This document shows, piece by piece, positions 42,259-50,744 of a stretch of 64,000 nucleotides of DNA. The notes under the pieces are model-generated. The model saw only the letters and a program-made list of their open reading frames with translations. It was not told the origin of the DNA and did no database searches. The stretch lies in NCBI RefSeq assembly GCF_014083865.1, contig NZ_JACEFA010000003.1, positions 1 to 64,000 on the forward strand, in the 5' to 3' direction. The translations under genes and the position numbers were made by a program. Origin of the DNA: Paraliobacillus salinarum (GTDB taxonomy: Bacteria; Bacillota; Bacilli; Bacillales; Amphibacillaceae). Each line of letters opens with the position of its first letter. The first letter of the stretch is position 1.

Positions 42259-43041
42259 TTACTGTTCTTCATTTAACCATTTATCTTTTAATTCTTGAAG
42301 CTTGCCATTTTCTTCAGCTTTAGCTAAGACTTCATTTACATCTTCTACTAAATCACTTCCCTTTGGAAAAGCAATAGCCATTCCCGGAGAGCTTGTAGTT
42401 GGATCATCAAAACCTGCTAATCCTTGTTCTTCAATGTATCCAGTAGCAACCGATTTATCCATGTATGCCACATCTATACGGTTAGAAATCAACTCTTGAA
42501 TAAGTGTAGTTCCATCATCCACTGTTTTTAATTCGAAGTCATAATCTTCTTGAAGCGTTTCAGCACCTTCTTGTTGAATGGTTCCTAATTGAACACCGAT
42601 TTTTTTGCCTTCGATATCCTCAAGTTTTTTAACGTTTGAATCCTTTAATGTTACAAACATTTCTCCAGAGTGATTGTATGCCGTTGAGAAGTCAACATTT
42701 TCACTACGATTTTCCGTAGCTGACATACCAGCTAATACCATATCTACACGACCACTTTGTAACGCTCCAACAAGACCGTCAAATTTCATATCCTTAATTT
42801 CAAGCTCATATCCAAGCTCTTCTGCGACATATTTCGCTAAATCAACATCAAAGCCAACAATTTCTCCAGATGCATCACGTGATTCAAATGGTGCAAAGTC
42901 AGCTGATGTAGCCATTTCTAATACTTTTTTATCCTGACCATCTGATCCGCTTGAATTATCCTCACTGGCTGTTCCACACCCTGCTAACAGTAAAGATAAC
43001 GTACTAATAAATGCTACAAGTAAAAAAATTTGTTTTTTCAT
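42259..43041 (-). CDS. Polar amino acid ABC transporter, substrate-binding lipoprotein (ArtP type)
   Basis: A 260-residue lipoprotein with signal peptide ending LSLLLAGC (lipobox Cys22) and a Ser/Gly-rich linker. A SBP_bac_3 domain follows: FAPFESRDASGEIVGFDVDLAKYVAEELG, MKFDGLVGALQSGRVDMVLAGMSAT, ERSENVDFSTAY-like hinge and KKIGVQLGTIQQE. It captures an amino acid outside the membrane and docks on the permease. First gene of the operon. An ARG-box-like sequence lies upstream at 43082-43095. Confidence 0.93.
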   Translation of the reverse strand: MKKQIFLLVAFISTLSLLLAGCGTASEDNSSGSDGQDKKVLEMATSADFAPFESRDASGEIVGFDVDLAKYVAEELGYELEIKDMKFDGLVGALQSGRVDMVLAGMSATENRSENVDFSTAYNHSGEMFVTLKDSNVKKLEDIEGKKIGVQLGTIQQEGAETLQEDYDFELKTVDDGTTLIQELISNRIDVAYMDKSVATGYIEEQGLAGFDDPTTSSPGMAIAFPKGSDLVEDVNEVLAKAEENGKLQELKDKWLNEEQ

Positions 43042-43081
43042 TCTTTTTCTTCCCTTCCCTTGTCTCTTTTCTTTTTCAAAA

Positions 43082-43095
43082 CGTATATTTATTCA
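43082..43095. promoter_or_regulatory. ARG-box-like site upstream of the ABC operon
   Basis: On the minus strand TGAATAAATATACG resembles the ArgR/AhrC half-site pattern TGAAT-4-ATTCA with two mismatches. The ABC operon begins 40 bases downstream. Confidence 0.4.
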
Positions 43096-43153
43096 TAATT
43101 ATGTATTTTAACAAATAATTATACATTTGGGAAGAGCAAAGTTGAATTTATTT

Positions 43154-44314
43154 TTATTTTTGTTGCTTATTAAATGCTTCCTTAATACTTTTCAGTAAAT
43201 CTGGTTGCTGAATAACATCAGCACCTGTAAGTGCCAAAGCCAATGCTCCTCGTGCAATAACTGTATGACCAGTTTCAGTAACTGTCATGTTTGCAAATTC
43301 TGTCGTATGAGGAACGATTCCAGGCTGATCAAAACCGATATATGGATGTATAGCTGGACAAACTTGACTTACATTCCCCATATCAATAGAGCCATAGGAT
43401 ATTTTTTGTGGTAAAACCGTTGTTTCACCTGATTTGTATAAATTTTTTGTGAACTGATCTGATAATACTTTATTTGTGCGCATATCATCATAACTTAATT
43501 CATAATTACTAATTTCAAGTGTTGCCCCTGTCATTGATGCAGCACCATGAGCAATTTCCTTCACTTGTGCAACGACTTTATTTAAATAAGTACGATCTTT
43601 TGCTCGCACATAAAATTGTGCAACAGCTTTATCTGGAACAACATTCGCTGCAAGACCGCCCTCTTTTATGACACCATGAATTCTAACATCTGATTTAACA
43701 TGCTGACGCAATGCGTTAATCCCATTGAATAATTGAATCACACTATCTAATGCATTAATTCCTTCTTCAGGTGCTGCAGCTGCATGACTCGTTTTACCTG
43801 AATAATCAAATTGAATCGCATCCATTGCCAGTGATGCTCCACTTTCTGTCGATACATCTCCAGGATGAACCATCATCGCCACATCTATACCATCAAATAA
43901 TCCTGCTTCCGCCATTGGAACCTTTGCCCCATTTGTCTCTTCTGCAGGTGTTCCAAAAACAACAACTTTGCCGCCAATTTGATCTAAAACTTTACTTAAT
44001 GAGACTCCTGCACCAGTCCCCATTGTTGCAATCATATTATGTCCACAACCATGGCCTACACCTGGTAGTGCATCATATTCTGCCATAAACCCTATCGCAG
44101 GTCCCGGTTTTCCACTATCATATGTTGCTCTAAATGATGTTTCACGATTCACAAGACCTGTTTCTACTTCAAAATGATGTTCTTTTAAAAAGTCTACTAA
44201 AACATCCATTGAGCGGTATTCTTGATCTCCTAACTCTGGATGTTCAAATAAATCATCACTAATTTCCCATAATTTCGTCTTTATTTGATCCACTATCGTA
44301 TGTAATTGTTCCAT
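43154..44314 (-). CDS. M20 family metallopeptidase/amidohydrolase (AbgB-like)
   Basis: A 386-residue zinc hydrolase of the M20D/AbgB group. Metal-binding segments are EYDALPGVGHGCGHNMIATM, the Glu pair in TPAEETNGAK, and HPYIGF/PHTTEFANMT at the C-terminus; the dimerisation-domain motif is GKTSHAAAAPEEGINALD. Related enzymes cleave p-aminobenzoyl-glutamate or Xaa-Arg/Lys dipeptides. ATG 44314 fits AAGGAGAG at 8 bases. It lies upstream of the amino acid ABC operon with an ARG-box-like site before it, so it may release arginine or a related amino acid from a peptide conjugate (inference). Confidence 0.85.
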   Translation of the reverse strand: MEQLHTIVDQIKTKLWEISDDLFEHPELGDQEYRSMDVLVDFLKEHHFEVETGLVNRETSFRATYDSGKPGPAIGFMAEYDALPGVGHGCGHNMIATMGTGAGVSLSKVLDQIGGKVVVFGTPAEETNGAKVPMAEAGLFDGIDVAMMVHPGDVSTESGASLAMDAIQFDYSGKTSHAAAAPEEGINALDSVIQLFNGINALRQHVKSDVRIHGVIKEGGLAANVVPDKAVAQFYVRAKDRTYLNKVVAQVKEIAHGAASMTGATLEISNYELSYDDMRTNKVLSDQFTKNLYKSGETTVLPQKISYGSIDMGNVSQVCPAIHPYIGFDQPGIVPHTTEFANMTVTETGHTVIARGALALALTGADVIQQPDLLKSIKEAFNKQQK

Positions 44315-44339
44315 ATTCATCTCTCCTTAATCGCGATAA

Positions 44340-44353
44340 CGAATGCATATTCA
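44340..44353. promoter_or_regulatory. ARG-box-like site upstream of the M20 gene
   Basis: On the minus strand TGAATATGCATTCG matches the ArgR/AhrC pattern TGAAT-4-ATTCA at all but the last base. It lies 26 bases upstream of the M20 start codon, where an ArgR/AhrC-like protein could block or attract polymerase. Confidence 0.5.
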
Positions 44354-44412
44354 TTACTTTGTATAAATATAATATAATCGAATTATTTTTACAATAATCT
44401 TGTTTTAAAATA

Positions 44413-45036
44413 TTATTTTGTCGAAGAACCTTTCGTTACTTTTTGTACCAATTTCTTGTTTCGCCTCGGTGTTCGATAATTACGCTCAAATACTTGTCCA
44501 TAAACAATGGATTGATCCTGTAATAATTGATTTAAATCAGACGCACGAGTATCACTCATTGCTTTAACTAACAAGTCAACCACTGCTCGTGAATCTGCTA
44601 AGGCATGGTGGTGATCAAGAATAATGCCATGCACATCAGCCAAGGTGTTGAGTTTATAATTCGGTAAGTTAGGCCAAACTTGACGCGATAACATGACAGA
44701 ACACAAATACTGCAATGTCGGGTAGTATAAACGATATTGGTCTAACGATGCGCGCAATACACTCATATCAAAGCTAGCATTATGAGCAACAACGACTTGA
44801 TTGTTAATATAACTTTTTATTGTTGGCCATATATCACGAAAGGTTGGAGCTTCTTGAATGTCTGCCTCTGTAATGCCATGCACGCGTATATTTTGCATTT
44901 CAAACGGACTTTGTGGATTAATTAAACTATAATATTTGTCAATAACGCCATTTTCATTCCCAACAACAACACCTACTGCACAAGCACTATTTCGATACCT
45001 ATTTGCTGTTTCAAAATCTATTGCAACAAAATCCAA
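44413..45036 (-). CDS. DEDDh 3-prime to 5-prime exonuclease (PolC/DnaQ-like)
   Basis: A 207-residue exonuclease with all DEDDh motifs: ExoI VAIDFETAN near residue 4, ExoII VVAHNASFDMSVL near 86 and ExoIII HHHALADSRAVVDL near 143. A short basic tail (RNYRTPRRNKKLVQK) follows, and no BRCT domain is present. The start is TTG 45036, giving the usual MDFVAIDFET beginning at 9 bases from AGGAG; a TTG three codons earlier abuts the ribosome binding site. Role in DNA end trimming or repair is inferred from family. Confidence 0.9.
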   Translation of the reverse strand: MDFVAIDFETANRYRNSACAVGVVVGNENGVIDKYYSLINPQSPFEMQNIRVHGITEADIQEAPTFRDIWPTIKSYINNQVVVAHNASFDMSVLRASLDQYRLYYPTLQYLCSVMLSRQVWPNLPNYKLNTLADVHGIILDHHHALADSRAVVDLLVKAMSDTRASDLNQLLQDQSIVYGQVFERNYRTPRRNKKLVQKVTKGSSTK

Positions 45037-45180
45037 CGTTATCAACTCCTGAATTGATTAAATAATTGTTTCTATTTTATCAAACTATTGTTTTGAACTA
45101 AAGCGGAAGACTTTAAGATTTCACTTTTTAAAAAACCGCATACTGTTTATCTCACCACAATAATTTCTCCACCAAAACTA

Positions 45181-45208
45181 AAAAAAACTGAACATCTGTC
45201 CAGTTTTT
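45181..45208 (-). terminator. Terminator of yeeI
   Basis: AAAAAACTG (45181-45189) pairs with CAGTTTTTT (45200-45208), five bases past the yeeI stop codon on the minus strand. Confidence 0.75.
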
Positions 45209-45212
45209 TAAA

Positions 45213-45935
45213 TTATTCATCTTGTAGGTCTACATTATGATAAATTTGTTGTACATCTTCAAGATCATCTAAAGCATCAACTAGTTTTTCAAATTGTACT
45301 TGATCTTCTGTTGATAGCTGCACTTCTGATTGAGCTAACATCGTTAATTCAGCCACCGTAAAATCTGTAACCCCTTGCTTTTTCAATTCTTCTTGCACGT
45401 GATGAAATTGATCTGGGTCAGCATAAATGATGATAGCATTATCTTCCTCTGAAATATCTCTAACATCAATATCTGCTTCCATTAACCATTCGAATACTTC
45501 ATCGGCAGTTTGCCCTTCGAATCCAATTACTGCTGTTGCATCAAACATATATGCAACAGAACCATTAACTCCCATATTTCCACCATTTTTATTGAATGCT
45601 GCGCGTACATCAGCAGCAGTTCGATTAACATTATTCGTTAATGTATCAACAATTAACATGGATCCGCTTGGCCCAAACCCTTCATACCGTAACTCATCAT
45701 AATTTTCATCTGCTCCGCCTTTTGCTTTTTCAATAGCACGATCAATGATATGTTTTGGTACACTATACGTTTTTGCACGTTCTAAAACGAACTTTAAGTT
45801 TTGATTCGATTCTGGATCTGGCTCCCCTTGTTTTGCCGCAACGTAAATTTCCCTACCAAATTTTGCATAGATGCGACTTGTATTTGCATCTTTTGAAGCT
45901 TTTTTTTCCTTAATATTGTTCCATTTTCGTCCCAA
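45213..45935 (-). CDS. yeeI: YebC/PmpR family protein YeeI
   Basis: A 240-residue protein of the YebC/TACO1 family, nearly collinear with B. subtilis YeeI (239). It begins [20 protein letters not shown] from TTG 45935 (GAGAGG upstream) and continues with the family block [20 protein letters not shown]. Later blocks are [42 protein letters not shown] and [16 protein letters not shown]. YebC-type proteins act in translation of proline-rich stretches or as transcription factors. Starting at 45998 would add 21 residues absent in relatives. Confidence 0.93.
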   Translation of the reverse strand: MGRKWNNIKEKKASKDANTSRIYAKFGREIYVAAKQGEPDPESNQNLKFVLERAKTYSVPKHIIDRAIEKAKGGADENYDELRYEGFGPSGSMLIVDTLTNNVNRTAADVRAAFNKNGGNMGVNGSVAYMFDATAVIGFEGQTADEVFEWLMEADIDVRDISEEDNAIIIYADPDQFHHVQEELKKQGVTDFTVAELTMLAQSEVQLSTEDQVQFEKLVDALDDLEDVQQIYHNVDLQDE

Positions 45936-46102
45936 TTGGATCCTCTCACTTTCTATTAAATACGAATTACACGCAAAACTATAACTTAAGCATAACATTA
46001 TTATACCTTAAAATGGATAAATGTTAAGCTGATTTCTAATAAAGAAGATAAAACGAGTACAGTTTTGTGAATAACGATAGTTGATTCATACATTTATACA
46101 TA

Positions 46103-46135
46103 AAATTAGCCTAGCAGAATCTGCTAGGCTAATTT
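46103..46135 (-). terminator. Strong hairpin terminator
   Basis: A perfect 15-bp stem (46103-46117 with 46121-46135) with a 3-base loop. On the minus strand TTTT follows. It lies just after the 32-residue gene. Confidence 0.85.
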
Positions 46136-46136
46136 A

Positions 46137-46235
46137 TTAATGAAACTCTCTTTTATGTTCTGCTTCTCTTGAGCATACAACATACACCACAGTTGATAGC
46201 AGTGTAAAAAGTGTGACAAGCAACGTATTTTTCAT
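46137..46235 (-). CDS. Putative 32-residue membrane microprotein
   Basis: ATG at 46235 is 9 bases after GGAGG (in GAAGGAGGATTCCG). It encodes a single hydrophobic helix (MKNTLLVTLFTLLSTVVYVV) followed by a charged tail CSREAEHKREFH and TAA, then a strong terminator within 5 bases. The combination of ribosome binding site, topology and terminator supports a real gene. It follows the NDH-2 gene by 79 bases on the same strand. No family recognised. Confidence 0.6.
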   Translation of the reverse strand: MKNTLLVTLFTLLSTVVYVVCSREAEHKREFH

Positions 46236-46314
46236 GAACGGAATCCTCCTTCAATCATTACAATCTTAGCTTGCTTTTCATTATATTTTTTAAAAGATCT
46301 AACTTTAATATTTC

Positions 46315-47523
46315 TTAGAAAGGTTTAAATTTACCTTTTTTGAGCACTAATCCTGGGCCACCTAACATGAATAAATAACGATCATCAATCACATTCTTCA
46401 TCACTTTTGCAGAGAATCCGAATAATTTTTTACCATCAAAGATAGTACCCATTGCATGACGTCCACCTAGAGACGCTACAGTCCCTTTGTTATCAAAAAC
46501 AAATTCTTTTAATGCACCACCACGAATAAGCGCTGCAATATTAGCAGCACATACATCTGCTTCTTGAATAGCAATTTGTGCAGTTGGAGGGTATGGTCTT
46601 CCAGCTTCTTTGTTCATTACCCAAGCACAATCACCTAAGATGAATACATCATCATGATCAGGTGAACGCAAGTCTGAATCAACATTCACTTTTCCTTTAG
46701 TTAGCTCAAATCCTGATTCGCCAATAACAGCATTTGCTTGTACTCCACCAGTCCAAACAATTGTACCAGCTTTAATTTCTTCATGATCTTCACCAACAAT
46801 AACAGCATCTTCTTTACATTCTTTAATCATTGTACCTAACCTGAATTCAACACCACGGTCTTCTAATGATTTCTTACCGTAATTAATTAATTCTTCATCA
46901 AATCCAGGCAAAATAGTAGGTGCTGCTTCGATATTGATAATTCTTGGTTTGCTAGGATCAATATCATATTTTTTGCAAAGTTGTGGTATACGTTCAGCTA
47001 GTTCACCCACAAACTCGATTCCTGTAAATCCACTACCACCAACTACAAATGTAAGAAGTTCTTCTTTATCACTTTCTCCATTGTGATAACGAGCAAATTG
47101 ATGCTCAATATGATTTCGAATATAACGACTCTTATCAACGCTTTGGATAGATAACGCATGTTCAGCCATACCCGGGATTCCGAATGTTGCTTTTTCGAAC
47201 CCTAGACCGATTACTAGATAATCATAATCCAACTCTCCATTTTCCAGCTTAACTTTCTTCTGATCAGGGAATATTTTTTCCACTGTGTCTTGAACAATAG
47301 ATACGCGATTCGAATTAATTACATCAGAAATCATAATTCTTGACTGATTCGGATCAATTGTTCCGGCTGCAACTTCGTGTAGCCATGTTGTTTGATAGTG
47401 ATAATTGTGTTTATTCACTAAAACAATTTCAGCTTCTTCTTTCGATAATTGTTGTACTAATCTTTTTGTTGTCATCATGCCGGCATAACCTGCACCTAAA
47501 ACAACTATTCTTGGTTTACCCAT
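46315..47523 (-). CDS. Type II NADH dehydrogenase (YumB-like)
   Basis: A 402-residue single-subunit NADH:menaquinone oxidoreductase. FAD-binding GAGYAGMMTTKRL is at residues 9-21, the NADH-binding Rossmann motif is VVGGSGFTGIEFVGELAER near 161-179, and the second flavin motif is DDVFILGDCAWV near 295. Quinone-site motif AQIAIQEADVCAANI follows. The C-terminus forms the membrane-binding helices (NVIDDRYLFMLGGPGLVLKKGKFKPF, positions 377-402). GGAGGGG precedes the ATG. The length fits B. subtilis YumB (406). Confidence 0.92.
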   Translation of the reverse strand: MGKPRIVVLGAGYAGMMTTKRLVQQLSKEEAEIVLVNKHNYHYQTTWLHEVAAGTIDPNQSRIMISDVINSNRVSIVQDTVEKIFPDQKKVKLENGELDYDYLVIGLGFEKATFGIPGMAEHALSIQSVDKSRYIRNHIEHQFARYHNGESDKEELLTFVVGGSGFTGIEFVGELAERIPQLCKKYDIDPSKPRIINIEAAPTILPGFDEELINYGKKSLEDRGVEFRLGTMIKECKEDAVIVGEDHEEIKAGTIVWTGGVQANAVIGESGFELTKGKVNVDSDLRSPDHDDVFILGDCAWVMNKEAGRPYPPTAQIAIQEADVCAANIAALIRGGALKEFVFDNKGTVASLGGRHAMGTIFDGKKLFGFSAKVMKNVIDDRYLFMLGGPGLVLKKGKFKPF

Positions 47524-47754
47524 AGACTTACAACCCCTCCTAATTACAAAAAAATTTTGTTGCCGGTATTTCTTTTACTCATTCTATAAAATATGTAGAA
47601 AATACCAAGCACAGAAACTTATTTCTCGCTTCATCCCCATATAAAAGCGATCACAACTTTATTTTAACAAAAACAAATAGGAACGTCTAACTTAATGGCT
47701 CATTTTTACAATAGATTTTTCTTTTCTTTCTATTAAACTATATTTTCGATAAAT

Positions 47755-48534
47755 TTAGAGTAATCCAACCATTTTTAACCCATGTAAGATCCCGTTTTGA
47801 TCAACGCTTTTTGTAACAAATTTTGCCACACGTTTCACTTCATCTTCTGCATTCCCCATTGCTACACTATTTACTACAGTAGATAGCATCTCGATATCAT
47901 TTAATCCATCACCAAAAGCATAAACATTTTCATTTGAAACGCCCAATGCTTCGACTGCTTTTTGAATTCCGTTCGCTTTAGAACCGCCTTTAGGAAGAAT
48001 ATCTACAGATAGTGGATGCCAACGAATAAAGTCAAAATCCGGAAAATGTTTCTCATATGCGACCTCTTCTCCTTCTGAACAGAAAAATAGTGATTGAAGA
48101 ATTTCTCTGCCTTCATAATATAAAGGATCATGTGTTGGAAAATTGTTGATTTTTAACGTATCAATACTTTGGTTAATATAATCATGACTTGGTACATTAG
48201 CTTTCATATCCTTATGATCCATATAAACAATTGGATGATTATGATTGAGACCCATTTCTGATAACTTTAATAAAGCTGATATATTCAACGGGTTTTTATA
48301 AACTTCTTCGCCATTTACCACGACATATTGACCATTGAAACTAACAAATGTGTCAATATCTAACTCTTTTCTTAAATCCTCATACATAAAAGGTGCTCGA
48401 CCTGTTGCTATTGCTACGATTTCACCATTATCTTGCAACTGTTTAATTGCTTTTTTCGTATTCTCTGGTAGGTGCTTTTCATGATCTAGCAGTGTCCCAT
48501 CAATATCGAAAAATATTACATTTCGTTTAGCCAT
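47755..48534 (-). CDS. Cof-type HAD phosphatase (YkrA-like)
   Basis: A 259-residue HAD hydrolase, subfamily IIB. Motif I FFDIDGTLLD (nucleophile Asp9 and Asp11), motif II IATGRAP, motif III Lys in LPKGGSKANGIQ and motif IV FGDGLNDIEML are complete. The C2-type cap lies between about 85 and 185. The length matches B. subtilis YkrA (257). Substrate likely a sugar phosphate or nucleotide; not deducible. AAAGGAG precedes the ATG. The gene is 59 bases downstream of the LacI-family regulator gene and may be cotranscribed with it. Confidence 0.88.
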   Translation of the reverse strand: MAKRNVIFFDIDGTLLDHEKHLPENTKKAIKQLQDNGEIVAIATGRAPFMYEDLRKELDIDTFVSFNGQYVVVNGEEVYKNPLNISALLKLSEMGLNHNHPIVYMDHKDMKANVPSHDYINQSIDTLKINNFPTHDPLYYEGREILQSLFFCSEGEEVAYEKHFPDFDFIRWHPLSVDILPKGGSKANGIQKAVEALGVSNENVYAFGDGLNDIEMLSTVVNSVAMGNAEDEVKRVAKFVTKSVDQNGILHGLKMVGLL

Positions 48535-48593
48535 TTTATATCTCCTTTAATACATCATTTCTTATAAAGTTTAGTATAGCATGTCTTTCTAAA

Positions 48594-49556
48594 TCAAACG
48601 GTATTCCTCTTTATTAACCGTACCTCAAGTTGATGATGGGTAACAGAATCTGGTTCAATCGCTTGTTCAAATAATTTTTTTCCGATCACATCAAATGGAA
48701 TTTCCATCGTAGTCAACTCCATGTACTTTGCCATAGGATGATTATCATAACTAATTAGAGCCAAATCATTCGGTATATCTATTCCACCTCGCTGACAACA
48801 TGTCACTAAACAGGCAGCAACTTGATCACTCGTAATAACCAACGCAGTAGGCGGATCCTTCATCTCAAGCAATTGTTGGTAAACCTTCTCTCCGTCTTGA
48901 TAATGTAAACATTGATCAAACACGTAATCAGAATGAAAAGTAAGGTCTTTCTGCTTTAAAAATCCTATATATGCAGCCTCTCTCTCTTGACTACTTACAC
49001 CTGTTTTCCGATTAATACAATAGCCTATTTTACGATGGTTATGTTGATACAAAAATTCTAATGCTTTTAAAAACGTGTCAAAATGATTGATAGATGTCGT
49101 TGAAATAAATTTAGATGAAGAATTTTCCAATAAAGCGATTCGTCCATAGATCGCATATTTTTCCACTGTATTCCACTCATTTGCACGTGAACAGATGACT
49201 AATCCATCGATCTGCTTTTGTTTTAACATTTCTAATGCTTCTAATTCCTTTTCTTTTTGATAATTTGTTTGAAAAAGAACTAACTTATACTGATTCGCTA
49301 ATGCTTGATTACTAATTGCATGCAATAATTTACTAAAGTATGGGTGATCAGAATATGGCAAGACGACACCAATTAAATACGTCTTTCCTGTGCTTAAGTT
49401 AACCGCATTTATATTTTTATAATAATTACTTTCTTTAACAGCTTTCCACACCGCTTCACGCTTTGCATCACTAACATATGGATGATGATTAAGCACACGT
49501 GAAACGGTGGTCACTGATACATCTGCCATCTTTGCGATATCATGAATGTTAGCCAT
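48594..49556 (-). CDS. LacI family transcriptional regulator
   Basis: A 320-residue regulator. The N-terminal HTH plus hinge helix is intact (NIHDIAKMADVSVTTVSRVLNHHPYVS, residues 3-29). The periplasmic-binding-like effector domain follows (GVVLPYSDHPYFSKLLHAI, DGLVICSRANEW, HRKIGYCINRKTG, ALVITSDQVAACLV, LALISYDNHPMAKYME). The effector is probably a sugar. A perfect palindromic operator lies about 50 bases upstream of its own start, which implies autoregulation. The tandem alpha-glucosidase genes 2-5 kb away carry similar operators and could be targets, which would make this a MalR-like protein (inference). Confidence 0.9.
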   Translation of the reverse strand: MANIHDIAKMADVSVTTVSRVLNHHPYVSDAKREAVWKAVKESNYYKNINAVNLSTGKTYLIGVVLPYSDHPYFSKLLHAISNQALANQYKLVLFQTNYQKEKELEALEMLKQKQIDGLVICSRANEWNTVEKYAIYGRIALLENSSSKFISTTSINHFDTFLKALEFLYQHNHRKIGYCINRKTGVSSQEREAAYIGFLKQKDLTFHSDYVFDQCLHYQDGEKVYQQLLEMKDPPTALVITSDQVAACLVTCCQRGGIDIPNDLALISYDNHPMAKYMELTTMEIPFDVIGKKLFEQAIEPDSVTHHQLEVRLIKRNTV

Positions 49557-49607
49557 ACACTCACCTCTTTCAACAGGTTTTACCTGCTCCCTTAGTTAGA
49601 TTAGTTT

Positions 49608-49623
49608 ATGAAACGCGTTTCAT
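49608..49623. promoter_or_regulatory. LacI-type operator upstream of the regulator gene
   Basis: ATGAAACGCGTTTCAT is a perfect 16-bp palindrome with the central CG of LacI/GalR-family sites. It lies between the divergent regulator and yjzC-like genes. Confidence 0.8.
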
Positions 49624-49687
49624 GTCAACGATGCATTCATTAATTATAAACAATTTGGGCATTCTATTCAAAAAAGGAGGTGTTTAA

Positions 49688-49867
49688 ATGGGGATGAATC
49701 ATCAATTTGAACCAGGACAAAAGGCGCCAAACAACGGCATCTACGTGGAGATTGGCGAGACGGGAAGTACGGTAAATAATCCAAAATCCGTCAAATTAAC
49801 TGCTGGCGAAAAATTTCCCGAAACAACGAATAAAGATAGAAAATGGATGCCTAAACGCAAGCCTTAA
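49688..49867 (+). CDS. YjzC-like small protein
   Basis: A 59-residue protein MGMNHQFEPGQKAPNNGIYV, then EIGETGSTVNNPKSVKLTAG and EKFPETTNKDRKWMP. This is the YjzC pattern of B. subtilis: a short glycine-rich cytoplasmic protein with the motif F-x-PGQKAPN-x-GIYVEIGETGS. AAAAAAGGAGG lies 6 bases before the ATG. Family members are conserved in bacilli with no assigned function. It is divergent from the LacI regulator. Confidence 0.88.
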   Translation: MGMNHQFEPGQKAPNNGIYVEIGETGSTVNNPKSVKLTAGEKFPETTNKDRKWMPKRKP

Positions 49868-49937
49868 TATTTAAAAAGTCTTATACACCTTTTTTCCTTC
49901 TATAAACGATTATAGAAGTGAAAGGAGGTGATTTTTT

Positions 49938-50162
49938 ATGGCATTAGTAGAAAGAACTGATACTCGCCTGCAACTTGTATTCGACAATGGGGTAGATGAA
50001 ATTAGTGGAAAGGCACTAACAAAAACAAAGAGTTTTAATAATATTAAAACCACCGCAACAGCTGAACAGCTGCTAGCAATTTCAAGTGCGCTTGTTCCAT
50101 TGCAAACTTTACCATTACTTATGGTGAAGCGTAATGACACAGAATTAATTTCTGAAGTGTAA
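49938..50162 (+). CDS. DUF1659 family protein
   Basis: A 74-residue protein: RLQLVFDNGVDEISGKALTKTKSFNNIKTTATAEQLLAISSALVPLQ is the DUF1659 pattern (strand-turn-strand plus helix). GAAAGGAGGTG precedes the ATG. It is the first of three tiny genes (DUF1659, DUF2922, YvrJ) that recur together in Bacillales. The paired layout with DUF2922 suggests the two small proteins form a complex. Function unknown. Confidence 0.85.
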   Translation: MALVERTDTRLQLVFDNGVDEISGKALTKTKSFNNIKTTATAEQLLAISSALVPLQTLPLLMVKRNDTELISEV

Positions 50163-50195
50163 AATCGCCTTCAGTAAAAAGAAAGGAGGGTACAA

Positions 50196-50408
50196 ATGAA
50201 ACGTCTTGAATTGAAATTCATTGATGAACAGGACAAAACAGTAACGATTGCGCTCGATTCACCAAAAGAACCAGTTGATGCTGTAGCTATAAATAATGCA
50301 ATGGATCAAATCCTTGCGCAACAAGCAATCTATTCATCCAATGGCAATCTTGTAAGCAAAAAGGGTGCAAGAATCGTAGAGCGCCATGTAACAGATATTA
50401 ACATTTAA
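50196..50408 (+). CDS. DUF2922 family protein
   Basis: A 70-residue protein: RLELKFIDEQDKTVTIALDSPKEPVDAVAINNAMDQILAQ is the DUF2922 pattern (LELxF-x7-KTxT-x-x-L-x-x-PKE). GAAAGGAGGG lies 6 bases before the ATG. It follows the DUF1659 gene by 33 bases and precedes the YvrJ gene by 60, with a modest hairpin at 50414-50436. No function is known. Confidence 0.87.
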   Translation: MKRLELKFIDEQDKTVTIALDSPKEPVDAVAINNAMDQILAQQAIYSSNGNLVSKKGARIVERHVTDINI

Positions 50409-50413
50409 TCTAT

Positions 50414-50436
50414 AAGGGAGCTGAAATACGCTCCTT
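50414..50436 (+). terminator. Weak hairpin between DUF2922 and YvrJ genes
   Basis: GGGAGC / GCTCCTT arms around TGAAATAC, followed by TTTC. It could attenuate rather than stop transcription into the YvrJ gene. Confidence 0.45.
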
Positions 50437-50468
50437 TCTTTCCATTATTGTTAGAGAGGAGTTTTTTT

Positions 50469-50606
50469 ATGGAGGATACTTGGATATCAATTATAACTGA
50501 TATTGGATTTCCTGTTGCTGTAACTTTCTATTTATTACACAGAATTGAAAACAAATTAAACACTTTAATTGAATCAATATTATCCTTACCAGAAAGACTT
50601 AAATAA
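50469..50606 (+). CDS. YvrJ family small membrane protein
   Basis: A 45-residue protein MEDTWISIITDIGFPVAVTF followed by YLLHRIENKLNTLIESILSL. One membrane helix (about 8-24) then an amphipathic helix; the pattern GFPxxVTFYLL is the YvrJ signature. The ATG lies 12 bases after GAGAGGAG. Last of the DUF1659-DUF2922-YvrJ run, with a terminator directly after it. Function unknown. Confidence 0.87.
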   Translation: MEDTWISIITDIGFPVAVTFYLLHRIENKLNTLIESILSLPERLK

Positions 50607-50609
50607 GTG

Positions 50610-50650
50610 AAAACGCTATTTTCTTCCTCCTAATTGAAAATAGCGTTTTT
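50610..50650 (+). terminator. Terminator of the small-gene run
   Basis: AAAACGCTATTTTC (50610-50623) pairs exactly with GAAAATAGCGTTTT (50636-50649); the arm itself ends in T residues. Confidence 0.9.
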
Positions 50651-50744
50651 ATTATTATTTATTTAAATAGTTAGAATAGTTGCTCTTCTTTCTGATCATA
50701 GCTATAATAATACAAAGTCTCGAAAAGTAATGGAGGTTCATCAT

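Larger units (their letters stand above)
45936..46314. other. Intergenic region with a microprotein gene and a terminator
   Basis: Apart from the 32-residue coding sequence at 46137-46235 and the hairpin at 46103-46135, this AT-rich stretch holds the upstream region of yeeI (45936-46100). No clear promoter was identified in it. Confidence 0.5.

Noticed and set aside
45427-45702. Open frame opposite yeeI
   Set aside because: Antisense shadow; yeeI matches its family along its whole length.
50650-50744. SAM riboswitch before metA
   Set aside because: Less than 100 bases are available and none of the S-box conserved segments is present.
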